45,857 bases of DNA from Deltaproteobacteria bacterium (GCA_021824175.1 JAKALP010000040.1:1-45857); one strand, 5' to 3'; counted from the first letter of the stretch, positions 1 through 8,702 are shown. The notes: a model not told the origin generated them from the letters alone. Translations and numbers: made by a program.

Positions 1-21
1 CCATTTACTTTCATTGTGGAG

Positions 22-55
22 GGTTGGATCTGTTCCCGCACCCCCCAATCCAACC
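22..55. repeat. Short inverted repeat at window edge
   Basis: GGTTGGAT at 22-29 is the reverse complement of ATCCAACC at 48-55, with an 18-base C-rich loop. There is no T-run after it, so it is not a clear intrinsic terminator. It may close a gene lying to the left of the window. The rest of 1-146 shows no coding potential. Confidence 0.35.
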
Positions 56-146
56 AACTCTAAAATTCAAAACGGCTTGACCACTATATGTTGGGGGTAC
101 CCATTAAAAAGCCGGATGCGGCTAAACTAAAAAAAGGAGACATCCC

Positions 147-581
147 ATGAGTGCCCAAGAAAAACTGCTGGCCATTATCCGCAGCGGCGAGGCCTGTCCC
201 GCCGACATCCTGATGCCCCTGTTCGAGCAGCTCGAACCCGCGTCGGCCGAGTCCATGATCGGCACCTGGCACGGCGGCAAATTCGACGGCGGCAAAGAGC
301 CTGACCCCATTCACTGGTACGGCAAACGTTTTGTTTCGCGCACCCATGTGGAACCCATGCTGTGCCAAAAGGAAGACGGCACGGTCTACGCCTGGGACAA
401 GTGGGGCGCGGCCCAATTGCGGGAAGTAGTCTTCGGCGGCAAGGTGCAAGCCTGCCTGATCTACGACAAACTGCCCATGATGGATTACTTCCGCAAAGTA
501 ACCGATAATCTGGTCATCGGCCTGGGCGACATCAAAGGCCGGCCCACTGAATTCTTCTTCTGGCTTGAGCGTGAAAAGTAG
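147..581 (+). CDS. GXWXG / DUF4334 domain protein
   Basis: A 144-residue soluble protein without a signal peptide. The N-terminal half carries the signature GTWHG (a GXWXG motif, about residues 40-44). The C-terminal half, with RTHVEPML, VYAWDKWGAAQLREV and a closing FFFWLER, matches the DUF4334 pattern. The two domains are usually found together in one protein of about this length, so it appears complete. The start is well supported: AAAGGAG lies about 8 bases before ATG 147. The family has no established biochemical role; members are small alpha/beta proteins in bacteria and fungi. The neighbouring lipase is on the same strand but over 120 bases away with its own ribosome site, so co-transcription is not shown. 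Confidence 0.8.
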   Translation: MSAQEKLLAIIRSGEACPADILMPLFEQLEPASAESMIGTWHGGKFDGGKEPDPIHWYGKRFVSRTHVEPMLCQKEDGTVYAWDKWGAAQLREVVFGGKVQACLIYDKLPMMDYFRKVTDNLVIGLGDIKGRPTEFFFWLEREK

Positions 582-705
582 GCTTTTCCCTTTGACAGCC
601 GATTAACAATAATATAAGCCGTAACCCATCTTTACACTCTCATCATTTTATACCCACATAAGGCTCCGGGAAGGGCTTCAATCGTTGGCAAAAGGAGGAG
701 GGCGT

Positions 706-1863
706 ATGAGGAAAGGGACGGCTTTTTGGATTCTAGTGTTTTTAATGGTCTTATGTACGGCTTCGGTCGCCTTTGGCAGAGCAGCCAAAACCACCTACCC
801 GGTGGTATTCGCCCACGGCATGCTGGGTTTCGATGAATTGGTCGGCATCGATTATTTTGGCAATGACTACGGCGTATTCGTGGGCGACCCCTGTGATGAA
901 CCCTTGGAAATTTCCTGCAACCCCAGAATCGATCGCGGCCAGCAGGCCTTCGCCACGGCGGTGAACCCGCTGCAGTCTTCGGAGAACAGAGGTCTGGCTC
1001 TGGCTGATCAGGTGGAAAGCTACATGGCCACCGTGGGCGCCAGCGCCGTCAACATGGTGGGCCATTCCCAGGGCGGCATCGACGCCCGCAAGGCCGCCAA
1101 GATCCTGGCGGAACGCAAGGGCCGCCAGGTGGTCAAGGTATTGATCTCCATCTCCTCGCCCCATCGCGGCTCGCCCCTGGCCAAATCCATTCTGGACCAG
1201 GGCGACGAGGCTATCAACAAACTGCTGAACATCCTGGCCAACGCGGTATTGACGCCGATCATGTTCGGGGATAAGGGCGATATCGTGGCCAGCATGAAAT
1301 CATTGATGTATGACGACTATGATGCCGATGACGGCGAAGTCACGGGCATGAAAGCGTTCAACCTCAAATACGGCATGGACAACCGCTATGTGGGGCACTA
1401 TGCATCGGTTATCACGGCCGACCAGGAGAATATGAACCCCATCCTGCAAGCCTTAACCGCCCTCGGGGGCGGCGGCATTGACGGCGACGGCTGGTGCGGC
1501 CCGGAAAACGAGGATTGCGATCACGATGGCGCGGCCGGCGCGGGCAATGGCAATTTCGATGATGTGGATGACGACGGCCTGGTAGGTATCAATTCCCAGC
1601 AAATGGGGTATCGCCTGAGCTTTAAAACCAGTACGTTCCTCGGCGGTTCCCTGACCGTGGACAGCAGCACCGGCTATGTGGCCGACATCAACCGGCCCGA
1701 CAAAACCCAATCCACTTCCCATAGCAGCGTGGTTAAAGCCGATCATCTGGATGTGCTCGGCCTGGGCGTGATTCCTTACCTCAAGCCCGATCCGTTTGAT
1801 GAGTTCACCTTCTACGGCGCGGTGTTCGACTATGTGGCGCATAATGAAGGATGCCGCAGATAA
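706..1863 (+). CDS. Secreted triacylglycerol lipase (true lipase family I)
   Basis: Predicted to hydrolyse triacylglycerols outside the cell. ATG 706 is preferred over the upstream TTG 685 because AAAGGAGGAG (691-700) sits 5 bases before it. The 385-residue product begins with a signal peptide (about residues 1-25, hydrophobic core AFWILVFLMVL). The oxyanion segment VVFAHGMLGF (about 33-42) and the nucleophile elbow GHSQGG (Ser121) are typical of Pseudomonas/Burkholderia-type lipases that need a foldase. DDDGLVGIN (about 288-296) should hold the catalytic Asp, and ADHLDVLGL holds the catalytic His347. An unusual Asp/Gly-rich insertion (about 257-290, with DGDG and DCDHDG) precedes the catalytic Asp and looks like added calcium-binding loops. 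Cys263 and Cys271 there could form a disulphide. A matching foldase gene follows at 2019, which supports the call. Confidence 0.9.
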   Translation: MRKGTAFWILVFLMVLCTASVAFGRAAKTTYPVVFAHGMLGFDELVGIDYFGNDYGVFVGDPCDEPLEISCNPRIDRGQQAFATAVNPLQSSENRGLALADQVESYMATVGASAVNMVGHSQGGIDARKAAKILAERKGRQVVKVLISISSPHRGSPLAKSILDQGDEAINKLLNILANAVLTPIMFGDKGDIVASMKSLMYDDYDADDGEVTGMKAFNLKYGMDNRYVGHYASVITADQENMNPILQALTALGGGGIDGDGWCGPENEDCDHDGAAGAGNGNFDDVDDDGLVGINSQQMGYRLSFKTSTFLGGSLTVDSSTGYVADINRPDKTQSTSHSSVVKADHLDVLGLGVIPYLKPDPFDEFTFYGAVFDYVAHNEGCRR

Positions 1864-1887
1864 ACTTTCGTAAGAACGGCGATATTC

Positions 1888-1918
1888 AAGGGGAAGGGGC
1901 GGTGGCCGCCTTCCCCTT
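1888..1918 (+). terminator. Strong GC-rich hairpin after the lipase gene
   Basis: The left arm 1888-1902 and right arm 1906-1918 pair almost completely around a TGG loop, with a two-G bulge on the left. It starts 25 bases after the lipase stop. The following bases (TTGTGCTTT) are only a partial U-tract, so it may be an incomplete terminator that lowers foldase expression relative to lipase, or an RNA stabiliser. Confidence 0.55.
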
Positions 1919-1936
1919 GTGCTTTGCCGCTACAAG

Positions 1937-1982
1937 CTATCTCAGAATAAAAATTTTGGGCCAAAAGATTATTTTGAGATAG
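1937..1982. repeat. Short member of the dispersed hairpin family seen at 30.1 kb
   Basis: CTATCTCA (1937-1944) pairs with TGAGATAG (1975-1982). The outer sequences CAAGC-ATCTCA and TTGGGCCAAAA-AT-ATTTT-AGAT closely match both ends of the longer repeat at 30126-30270, so this looks like an internally deleted copy. It lies between lipase and foldase, 36 bases before the foldase start. Confidence 0.55.
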
Positions 1983-2018
1983 ATAGTAGTTATCTCAACA
2001 AAGGAGCATAAACTTAAG

Positions 2019-3101
2019 ATGAATCGTTTTCGAATCAAAGGGCTGATCATCGCAGCGGTAGTACTTCTGCTCGCGGTCGGAGCCGGTCTTTTCGCCGCGT
2101 GGCACAAGGGCGCGGATCGCAAGGCGCCCGACGTTCAAACGAAATCCGATGATCGTGGCAACGCCGACGCCGAGCAGTCGCCGGAAGGGGCTCCCGACAA
2201 AACCCCAGGCCCAATCTCTATTTCAGACGCCAGTAAGGATCAGAATCTGCGCCAAGCCGTAACCAAGCAAATCATCACATCCAAATTGGTGGGGGAGTAT
2301 GGCGCCACCATCCGCCACCCGCGCATTCAACTGCAGGCCATCCAGATGCTGATCAACGAGCTGAAACAGATCTACCCCGACACTTGGCGCGATCATCTCC
2401 AGGAGTTTCTGCTCGCCGCCTTTCCCGATTTGGCCGATGAGTTGTATGCCCGCTTTTTAAAGCTGGAAGAATATCAGCAATGGGTGGCAACGGAATATAA
2501 AACATTGCTCAATATGCCGGCCCGGGAAAGAAACCAATATTTGATGGAAAAACGCAAACAGTTCTTTGGCGAAGAGGCCGCCCTGATCTGGGCCAAGGAG
2601 CTGCAAGCCCAGCAAGTGGCCGATGCCCTGGAGGAGCTCAACCAGCTCAAACAAGCCCCGTTCGAAGACAAGCTGAAGTACTACCAGTCGCGTCTGGAAG
2701 ATATCTACGCGGATCAGACCGAAGCCTATACGAAGAAAAATCCGCAAAAGGTCATGGATCAATTTTTATCCAGTGAAAGCGTTCAGGAAGATCTGGCCAA
2801 TATGAGCGAGGAACAGCGCCGGCAGAGCCTGAATAACTTTCGGCGCTCCGTGGGCTTAGATGACACGGCCCTGCAGCGCTGGTCGGAACTGGATGCGGCC
2901 CGGGATGAGCGCTGGCGCGCCGGTCAGGCCTATATGCGCCAGCGCGAGCAAATCGTGACTGAATTCCAGGGCGACCAGCAGGCCGAAAAACTCGATGCTC
3001 TGCGCAAAGAACTCTTCGGGGCCGAAGCCGCCACCATCAAGGATGAAGAACAAGCGGGCTTTTTCCGGTTCAACACCAAGCGCATCTATGGTCAAAATTA
3101 A
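2019..3101 (+). CDS. Lipase-specific foldase (lipase chaperone, Lif/LipB family)
   Basis: A steric chaperone that would fold the upstream lipase in the periplasm before export by the type II system. The 360-residue product has a short cytosolic N-terminus, one membrane anchor (about residues 8-30, GLIIAAVVLLLAVGAGLFAAW), a charged low-complexity linker (about 35-75), then a long Gln/Glu/Arg-rich helical domain. Segments such as FFGEEAALIW, MSEEQRRQSLNNFRRSVG and LRKELFGAEAA fit the foldase extended helical fold. AAAGGAG lies about 11 bases before ATG 2019. Oddity: I cannot find the conserved RxxFDYxLSA motif of the first mini-domain; the sequence passes directly to a region about HPRIQLQAIQMLINEL. 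The call rests partly on its position after the lipase. Confidence 0.75.
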   Translation: MNRFRIKGLIIAAVVLLLAVGAGLFAAWHKGADRKAPDVQTKSDDRGNADAEQSPEGAPDKTPGPISISDASKDQNLRQAVTKQIITSKLVGEYGATIRHPRIQLQAIQMLINELKQIYPDTWRDHLQEFLLAAFPDLADELYARFLKLEEYQQWVATEYKTLLNMPARERNQYLMEKRKQFFGEEAALIWAKELQAQQVADALEELNQLKQAPFEDKLKYYQSRLEDIYADQTEAYTKKNPQKVMDQFLSSESVQEDLANMSEEQRRQSLNNFRRSVGLDDTALQRWSELDAARDERWRAGQAYMRQREQIVTEFQGDQQAEKLDALRKELFGAEAATIKDEEQAGFFRFNTKRIYGQN

Positions 3102-3127
3102 GAGCCATCGCTTCGTGATCGCATCAA

Positions 3128-4177
3128 TCACGGGGGACAAGATAGGTTCATGTCATTGCACGAGCCGATATCCGTGCCGTTGATGGAAATACCATCGGCA
3201 TTGAAGATCACAGCCATGCTCACGCCCCCGTCGCCCGTTACATCGATGCGTCCGGCGGTTGGGCACTCATCGTTGTCACCCAACGAAATAGGCGCGGGCG
3301 TGAACAAGGTGACCCAGCCCCCCAGGCAGGGACCATACAGGTTTCCGGAAACCTGGAGCGTGTTTGGGCTCACATCCTCCACATAGTCACTAAAGGCCAG
3401 GGCAGCGATCTGACCTTGCAGCGTGGCGATGGCTTGACCGTTCATGACAAAATGGCCCGCGGTGATCAAAGCATAGGGGGAGGGAAGGACTCCAGACCAG
3501 GTAAGATTGGTGGCGTTGACCCGCAGTTGCGCGGTCTGCATCTGGTCATCGCCATTTCTGATGGTGAAATTGGTAAAGGTATTGGTCAGGGCCGCGGGTT
3601 GACAAAATGCGCCGTTGTAATAGACGTTGACCGTGCCGTCCATGAAGACTCCGTCCGCATCCGTGCAGCCGGAAAAAGACAGGATTCCATTAAGGTTTTC
3701 GATTTGGCCACAGCCCGCTGGCACGTTAATGTCCGTCCATTGCAGGGATGCCGAGGCGCTGCCTCCGTTGGGGCAATTCAGCGGTTCGGATAAGGACCCG
3801 GCGGCGGCGTAATCACCGCTCATGTCCATTTGTTGCGCCAGGAACCGCGAGATGGACCCGATCAGTATGGAGGCCTCGGCCGCATCCGGACGCCCCCCTT
3901 CTTGGCCCATGGCCGAGAGAGTGTTCGATCCGGCAATACCGCCCACCTGATGGGCGACAAATGCCACCCCCGTGGCTTTGACCATGTGACTTTGATCGAC
4001 GGTCATTTTCTGGCTCAAATCAGCGGGCTGAAAACTGGGGAAGGTGGGGCCGCCCCCTCCATCGCCACCGCCACCGCCGCCACCGCTCTCACCGCCACCG
4101 CCGCCACCGCATGAAAGCAACACAATCATGGTCATGCTGATGCAAAACCCCAAAATGATAAAAGCTACTTTTTTCAT
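3128..4177 (-). CDS. Hypothetical Gly-rich lipoprotein
   Basis: A 349-residue secreted lipoprotein. The signal peptide (MKKVAFIILGFCISMTMIVLL) ends in a lipobox LLSC with the lipidated Cys at residue 23. A Gly/Ser/Asp linker (about residues 24-43) follows, coded by a visible run of GCC/ACC-type repeats on the plus strand. The mature part is Ser/Thr/Asn/Gly-rich and probably beta-rich. It contains cysteine pairs (for example LNCPNGG, PAGCGQ, FSGCTD, GSCNDMNLSCPP) that suggest disulphides. I recognise no catalytic motif. The start is well supported by AGGAGG close upstream of ATG. It is convergent with the foldase gene, with only 26 bases between stops, and is probably transcribed alone. Confidence 0.75.
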   Translation of the reverse strand: MKKVAFIILGFCISMTMIVLLSCGGGGGGESGGGGGGGDGGGGPTFPSFQPADLSQKMTVDQSHMVKATGVAFVAHQVGGIAGSNTLSAMGQEGGRPDAAEASILIGSISRFLAQQMDMSGDYAAAGSLSEPLNCPNGGSASASLQWTDINVPAGCGQIENLNGILSFSGCTDADGVFMDGTVNVYYNGAFCQPAALTNTFTNFTIRNGDDQMQTAQLRVNATNLTWSGVLPSPYALITAGHFVMNGQAIATLQGQIAALAFSDYVEDVSPNTLQVSGNLYGPCLGGWVTLFTPAPISLGDNDECPTAGRIDVTGDGGVSMAVIFNADGISINGTDIGSCNDMNLSCPP

Positions 4178-4486
4178 GCCATCCTCCTATCCTGTTTAGG
4201 GTTAAGGGGTGCGCCATCCGCTTCTGGCTTGATGCGAGGACCGCGTGAGCAAGAGACGAATTCGACAACGGCGGCAGGAATCGCTTGCCGAGTCAAGAGG
4301 CTGAGGGGCGCGGGAATTAGCGGCTTTTCCGATCAATGTTTGTAATGGCTGGTATGTATAAATCAGATAGCTTGATACATCTCAAAATGCAACCCATTTG
4401 ATCGGCGGCAAATCAATGAAACAGCTTGCGTGGGGCAAACGCGAATACATGGCGGCGCTTGCTTGCAACCGGAAAAGCTTGCCGGG
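4178..4486. other. Non-coding interval without recognised feature
   Basis: This is the divergent intergenic space between the lipoprotein and the alpha/beta hydrolase. I see no convincing reading frame. It should hold both promoters, but I could not pick a good -35/-10 pair. An in-frame extension of the hydrolase back to 4430 exists, but it has no ribosome site and crosses the hairpin at 4487-4515. Confidence 0.5.
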
Positions 4487-4515
4487 CGGCCCGTTCTGTG
4501 CGAAGAACCGGGCCG
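4487..4515 (+). promoter_or_regulatory. Leader hairpin just before the hydrolase ribosome site
   Basis: CGGCCCGTTCT (4487-4497) pairs with AGAACCGGGCCG (4504-4515), apart from one bulged C, around a 6-base loop. It ends 15 bases before the AAAAGGAGGG ribosome site (4531-4540). It could be an attenuator or leader structure; function is not shown. Confidence 0.35.
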
Positions 4516-4543
4516 TAATTACTACCACCAAAAAGGAGGGCGC

Positions 4544-5338
4544 ATGCCGTACACCAAAGCCGGTGACATCCAGCTCTATTATGAGGAACATGGTAAGGGC
4601 GAGCCTCTGGTGCTGATTGCCGGCGCCGGCATGGACAGCCGGGGCTGGGGCGCTCAAACCGAAGCCTTCGCCCAAAAATTTCGCGTCATTGTCTTTGACC
4701 ACCGCGGCTCGGGGCGCAGCGAGGCGCCCAAGCAGCCCTATTCCATCGACATGCTGACCCATGACACCGCCAACCTGCTGAAGGCCATGGGCGTAGAGTC
4801 GGCCCATATCCTGGGACTTTCCATGGGCGGCATGATCGCCCAGCAATTGGCCATCGAACATCCCCAGGTAGTAAAGCGTTTGATCCTCGCGGCCTCCACG
4901 GCCCATGGCCGTTCAATCAATGCATATTTCGCCGGGGTAGTGAAACGCTGGGAAAGAGAGCGCACCCGCGTGGATCAGCGCATCAAGGAAATGCTGCCCC
5001 TGCAATTCACGCCAGGATTTTTGCGCAATAAGGCCACGGTGGGCATGCTGACCTTTTTGATCAAAAACGACCGCTATCCCCAGGCGGTGGATGCGCTGTC
5101 GCGCCAGGTGGATGCGGCCCTGGCTTTTGATTGCCGGGATCGCCTGGCGCAAATCACCGCGCCCACCTTGATCCTGGCGGCCAGGGAAGATATCAATGCG
5201 CCCGTGGCGTTGAGCGAAGAACTCCAACGGCTCATTCCCAAGGCCCGCTTGGCGGTCATCGATGGGGCCCATGGATTTAACCTGGAAAACCCTCGTCTGT
5301 TCAATCGGGAAGTACTTCAGTTTCTCGAAGCGCGATGA
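4544..5338 (+). CDS. Alpha/beta-fold hydrolase
   Basis: A 264-residue soluble hydrolase of the alpha/beta superfamily (esterase, lactonase or 3-oxoadipate enol-lactonase-like). ATG 4544 is chosen because AAAAGGAGGG ends 3 bases before it and the protein then starts directly with the first beta strands (YTKAGDIQLYYEEHG). The oxyanion region is LIAGAGMDSRGW. The nucleophile elbow is GLSMGG (Ser about residue 90). The acid is probably Asp in AAREDINAP, and the His is in DGAHGFN near the C-terminus, so the triad is complete. A cap domain lies between the elbow and the acid (about 120-200). The substrate cannot be told from sequence. It is not evidently part of an operon and faces the SSS-kinase gene tail to tail. 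Confidence 0.85.
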   Translation: MPYTKAGDIQLYYEEHGKGEPLVLIAGAGMDSRGWGAQTEAFAQKFRVIVFDHRGSGRSEAPKQPYSIDMLTHDTANLLKAMGVESAHILGLSMGGMIAQQLAIEHPQVVKRLILAASTAHGRSINAYFAGVVKRWERERTRVDQRIKEMLPLQFTPGFLRNKATVGMLTFLIKNDRYPQAVDALSRQVDAALAFDCRDRLAQITAPTLILAAREDINAPVALSEELQRLIPKARLAVIDGAHGFNLENPRLFNREVLQFLEAR

Positions 5339-5376
5339 GTCACATAAAAACGGAGTGCAGTTATCTGCGGGGACTT

Positions 5377-5531
5377 GATTTTTGGTTGATTCGTTGATTG
5401 ATTCATTGTTTTGATTTCTCCCTTCGGTCGAAATGACAAAAACCTTGTTCTTCAGTTTTTCTTCATCAAAATGAAATAGTAGAATATCCACCACAATAAA
5501 CGAATCAACGAACCAACCAATCAACCAACCA
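5377..5531. repeat. Imperfect long inverted repeat between convergent genes
   Basis: GGTTGATTCGTTGATTG (from about 5379) is roughly complementary to the GAATCAACGAACCAACCAA stretch before 5531, with an AT-rich centre holding CTCCCTTCGGTCGAAATGAC. The right arm runs into the last codons of the SSS-kinase gene. It probably acts as a bidirectional transcription stop, and resembles the other dispersed inverted repeats here. Confidence 0.5.
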
Positions 5532-8238
5532 GCGGCAAGGTCAATGAAAAGGTCGATCCCCGGCCGACTTCGCTGACCACCCAAAGGTTTCCCTGATGCC
5601 GATCCACGATTTGCTTGGCGATGGCCAGGCCCAGGCCGCTGCCCGACGGCCGCCGGTCCTTGCGGTTATGGGCCTGCCAGAAGCGTTCAAACACCAAAGG
5701 CTGATCTTCGGGCCGGATGCCGGGCCCATTGTCCTGCACATCGATGCGGGCCAGGCCGTCTTCCCGGTAGAGTTTGATGTCAATGGCGCCGGTTTCCGGC
5801 GGGCAGAATTTGATGCCGTTGGAGATCAGATTGAGCATGACCTGGATGAGCCGGTCGCGGTCGCCAGGGACCATGACCTTTTGCTCCTTGAGATACAAGA
5901 AGACATGCACTTTGCTCTCCGCGGCCATGAGTTTGGTGGAGTCCACGGCGTCGCGGATCACTTCGGCCAGATCCACGGGCGCCATCTGCATTTCTACCTT
6001 ATCCAACTCCAGCCGTTGGAAGTCGAGTACTTGATTGATCAGACGGGTCAGCCGCTCGCCCTCCTGAATGATGATGCCGGTAAAACGCTGCCGCTGGGGC
6101 GCTTCCAGGTTGGGGTTGTCGTGTAGAATTCCGGTCAACGAACGAATGGAAGTTAACGGCGTGCGCAGCTCATGGGTCACGGTGGCGATGAACTCATCTT
6201 TCATGGTGTCTAAGGCTTTGAGTTTCTGGTTGGCGGCCTTGAGCTCGGCCGTCACCCGTTCGAGCTCTCTGCCATAGGCGATGGCCTGGCGGGTTTCATC
6301 CAGAATCTCCATGACCTCTTGAATGCCCAACGGCTCTTCCTTGACCACCGAGGCCACCAGCACATGGGCCGACACCGAGCCGATCACGCCACCCAGCACC
6401 TTTTCGGCATGGCTGACCAGACCGGGATCGGCATTGAGCTCGCCCATGATGTCGATCTCATGCTGCCGAGCATACCCGGCAAGAACGCTCTCGGCGCGCG
6501 CCTTGCCCAGCACCCCGGCCAGCAACGATTTGAGATCCGGGATATAGGCCGTAATGCGGCGGTAGGGTGAATCGTCGGCGCGTTCCGAGAATTTGAACAC
6601 ATCCACAAACAGCGCGGCCTGGGTGTGTTCCAGGGCCGTAGGTTTGGTCAGCACCGACACCCCCACATACATGCTCAGGTTGACCAGCGTGCTCCAGAAC
6701 ACGGCATGGGAAATCTGATTGAAGCCCTGCAAGCCGAAGAGATGATGGGGATTAAGCCAGCTCAGACCAAAGGGACCGCTGGTCATGAGCGACATCGGCA
6801 GTATTCCGGTTTGGCACAAGGCCGGCACGATCAACGTATAACTCCAAACCACGAATCCGGCCGCCAGGCCGCTGATGGCGCCGGCGCGCGTGCCTTCGCG
6901 CCAGAAAATACCGCCAATGATGGCCGGCGCGAATTGGGCAATGGCGGAGAACGACGTCAATCCAATGGACACCAGGGTGTAGAATTCGCCGACAAAACGA
7001 AAATAGGCGTAGCCCAGCAGGAGCACCAGCACAATGGCGGCCCGCCGCACCCGCAGGATCAGGCGGCTCATGTCGCCACGCGGCGCCTGGCGCTGAAGGG
7101 GCAACCGCAAAATTACCGGCATGACCAGTTCATTGCAGATCATGGTGGACATGGCCACGGTCTCCACCACCACCATGCCGGTGGCGGCCGAGGTGCCGCC
7201 GATAAAGACAAAGAGCGCCAGTGCTTCTTTATGAAACACCATGGGCAGAAGCAAAGAGAAGAAGTCGGGGTCCACCGCCTGATCCTGGAAATGAAGCCGG
7301 CCGCCGAAAGCAATGGGCAGCACAAAGATATTGATGGCCAGCAGATAGAGGGGAAAGAGCCAAATGGCCTTGCTCAGATGATGTTCATTGACATTCTCCA
7401 CCACGGCCACCTGAAATTGCCGGGGCAGAAATACTACCGCCATCATGGAGATGAACAGATAGGTGCCCCAATCGGTGTAGGAGAGATTGCCCTGGGCCGG
7501 ACTCATGACAAAGAGTTTGCGCAACATCTCCTGGCCATTGGCTTGGGCCGCGATATCGCCGAACCCATTAAAGACCATGTAGGTGACAAATACGCCCACC
7601 GCCAGAAAGGCGGCCAGCTTGACAATGGATTCAAAGGCAATGGCCGCCACCAGGCCCTCATGGCGCTCGGTGGCATCCAGGTGCCGCGTGCCGAATAAGA
7701 TGGCAAACACGGCCAGCACAATGGTGATGTAAAACGCCATGTCCGCGAAGAAGGGGGCGGCGGCCACATGCGCGGGGCTGCTGATGGCGGGGTAGCCGCG
7801 CAAAATCATCAGGCTGTTGGAAATGGCCTTGAGCTGCAGGGAGATGTAGGGCACCACGCCCAGCACGGCGATGATGGTGGCAATCATGCCCAGAGCCATG
7901 CTCTTGCCGTAACGGGAAGCGATCCAGTCGGCGATGGATGTGATGTGGTGAATCTTGCTGATGCGGATGATCTTGCGCAACACCAGCCATCCCAGCATGG
8001 CCATCATGGTGGGCCCGAGATAGATGGGCAGAAAGCCGATGCCGCTGCGGGCCGCCATGCCCACGCTGCCGTAAAAGGTCCAGGCCGTGCAGTAGACCGC
8101 CAGCGAAAGCGCATAGATATAAGGATTGCTGATGATGCTGCGTCTCTGATCCGCGCGTTTGTCGCCGAAGTAAGCAATGGCAAAAAGCAAGCTCAGGTAG
8201 GCAAAGGAGATGAAGAGAATGGTGCCGGTGTTGAGCAT
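5521..8238 (-). CDS. SSS transporter-histidine kinase fusion (CbrA/CrbS-like)
   Basis: A 905-residue membrane sensor kinase. Residues about 1-560 form a sodium:solute symporter (SSS) domain with some 13 membrane segments (first: TILFISFAYLSLLFAIAYFG). About 570-670 is a soluble connector with a short coiled coil (ELERVTAELKAANQKLKAL). The HisKA dimerisation domain carries VTHELRTPL with phospho-acceptor His689. The HATPase domain has N, G1 and G2 boxes (NLISNGIKF, DNGPGI, SGSGLGLAIA). There is no receiver domain, so it needs a partner regulator. CbrA and CrbS proteins of this architecture control carbon-source use, and CbrA works with an NtrC-type regulator; the sigma-54 regulator at 8703-10082 on the same strand is therefore a candidate partner. 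No clear ribosome site precedes ATG 8238. Confidence 0.9.
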   Translation of the reverse strand: MLNTGTILFISFAYLSLLFAIAYFGDKRADQRRSIISNPYIYALSLAVYCTAWTFYGSVGMAARSGIGFLPIYLGPTMMAMLGWLVLRKIIRISKIHHITSIADWIASRYGKSMALGMIATIIAVLGVVPYISLQLKAISNSLMILRGYPAISSPAHVAAAPFFADMAFYITIVLAVFAILFGTRHLDATERHEGLVAAIAFESIVKLAAFLAVGVFVTYMVFNGFGDIAAQANGQEMLRKLFVMSPAQGNLSYTDWGTYLFISMMAVVFLPRQFQVAVVENVNEHHLSKAIWLFPLYLLAINIFVLPIAFGGRLHFQDQAVDPDFFSLLLPMVFHKEALALFVFIGGTSAATGMVVVETVAMSTMICNELVMPVILRLPLQRQAPRGDMSRLILRVRRAAIVLVLLLGYAYFRFVGEFYTLVSIGLTSFSAIAQFAPAIIGGIFWREGTRAGAISGLAAGFVVWSYTLIVPALCQTGILPMSLMTSGPFGLSWLNPHHLFGLQGFNQISHAVFWSTLVNLSMYVGVSVLTKPTALEHTQAALFVDVFKFSERADDSPYRRITAYIPDLKSLLAGVLGKARAESVLAGYARQHEIDIMGELNADPGLVSHAEKVLGGVIGSVSAHVLVASVVKEEPLGIQEVMEILDETRQAIAYGRELERVTAELKAANQKLKALDTMKDEFIATVTHELRTPLTSIRSLTGILHDNPNLEAPQRQRFTGIIIQEGERLTRLINQVLDFQRLELDKVEMQMAPVDLAEVIRDAVDSTKLMAAESKVHVFLYLKEQKVMVPGDRDRLIQVMLNLISNGIKFCPPETGAIDIKLYREDGLARIDVQDNGPGIRPEDQPLVFERFWQAHNRKDRRPSGSGLGLAIAKQIVDRHQGNLWVVSEVGRGSTFSLTLPLVG

Positions 8239-8293
8239 GACGCGATGCTTTCGCTACTTTATTTCAATCGGTTCCCAATGATCCTTTTGGCAT

Positions 8294-8406
8294 TTCAACG
8301 CCGAGACGCAGAGCACGCAAAGATATGCAGAGAAGACAAAAAGGCACGAGAATAAAATTGTTTCCAACCTCTGTGAATCTTCGCGGACTCTGCGCCTCTG
8401 CGTTGA
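8294..8406. repeat. Inverted repeat, CAGAGGCGCAGAG family (copy 1)
   Basis: The left arm TTCAACGCCGAGACGCAGAG starts at 8294 and the right arm ends with CTCTGCGCCTCTGCGTTGA at 8406. The arms match imperfectly around an AT-rich centre. The same family occurs with perfect 21-base arms at 25684-25782. It lies between the small membrane protein and the SSS-kinase gene and could form a long RNA hairpin. Confidence 0.7.
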
Positions 8407-8449
8407 GCAGCAATACTGCATTGCATAAGCAGTATCCGATGCGGCGCAA

Positions 8450-8653
8450 TTATTTTACAGACTGCGCCCTTGAAATCAACGCAATCGCCACAATCAATAC
8501 CGTCCAAAGAAGAAAAAGATAGACATAAAGCAATGGAAACCCGAACACCAGGAACTCCTGTGGTAACAGCGACATGATGGGATAACTGAACAAAACCACG
8601 CTGAACAGAAAAAGGGCGATCAAGCGCCGGCGCATCATTCTTTCAAACGTCAT
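8450..8653 (-). CDS. Small two-helix membrane protein next to SSS kinase
   Basis: A 67-residue protein with two membrane helices (LIALFLFSVVLFSYPIMSLL and FPLLYVYLFLLWTVLIVAIALI). ATG 8653 is preferred to GTG 8662 because the GGGAAGG ribosome site then has normal spacing. Small proteins of this shape with a FGxPLLYVYLF-like segment are often encoded beside SSS-family transporters and may help membrane assembly or transport; that role is inference. It sits between the sigma-54 regulator (stop 50 bases upstream) and the SSS-kinase gene on the same strand, so the four minus-strand genes from 11.9 to 5.5 kb may form one operon, interrupted by the inverted repeat at 8.3 kb. Confidence 0.65.
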   Translation of the reverse strand: MTFERMMRRRLIALFLFSVVLFSYPIMSLLPQEFLVFGFPLLYVYLFLLWTVLIVAIALISRAQSVK

Positions 8654-8702
8654 GGGGTTCACCTTCCCTGGCCCTGATCATGGCCGCAATCCAACCCCTT
8701 TG

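Noticed and set aside
6625-7698. Long plus-strand frame opposite the SSS-kinase gene
   Set aside because: Antisense shadow rich in His/Gln/Gly with no domain, while the minus strand encodes recognisable membrane segments.
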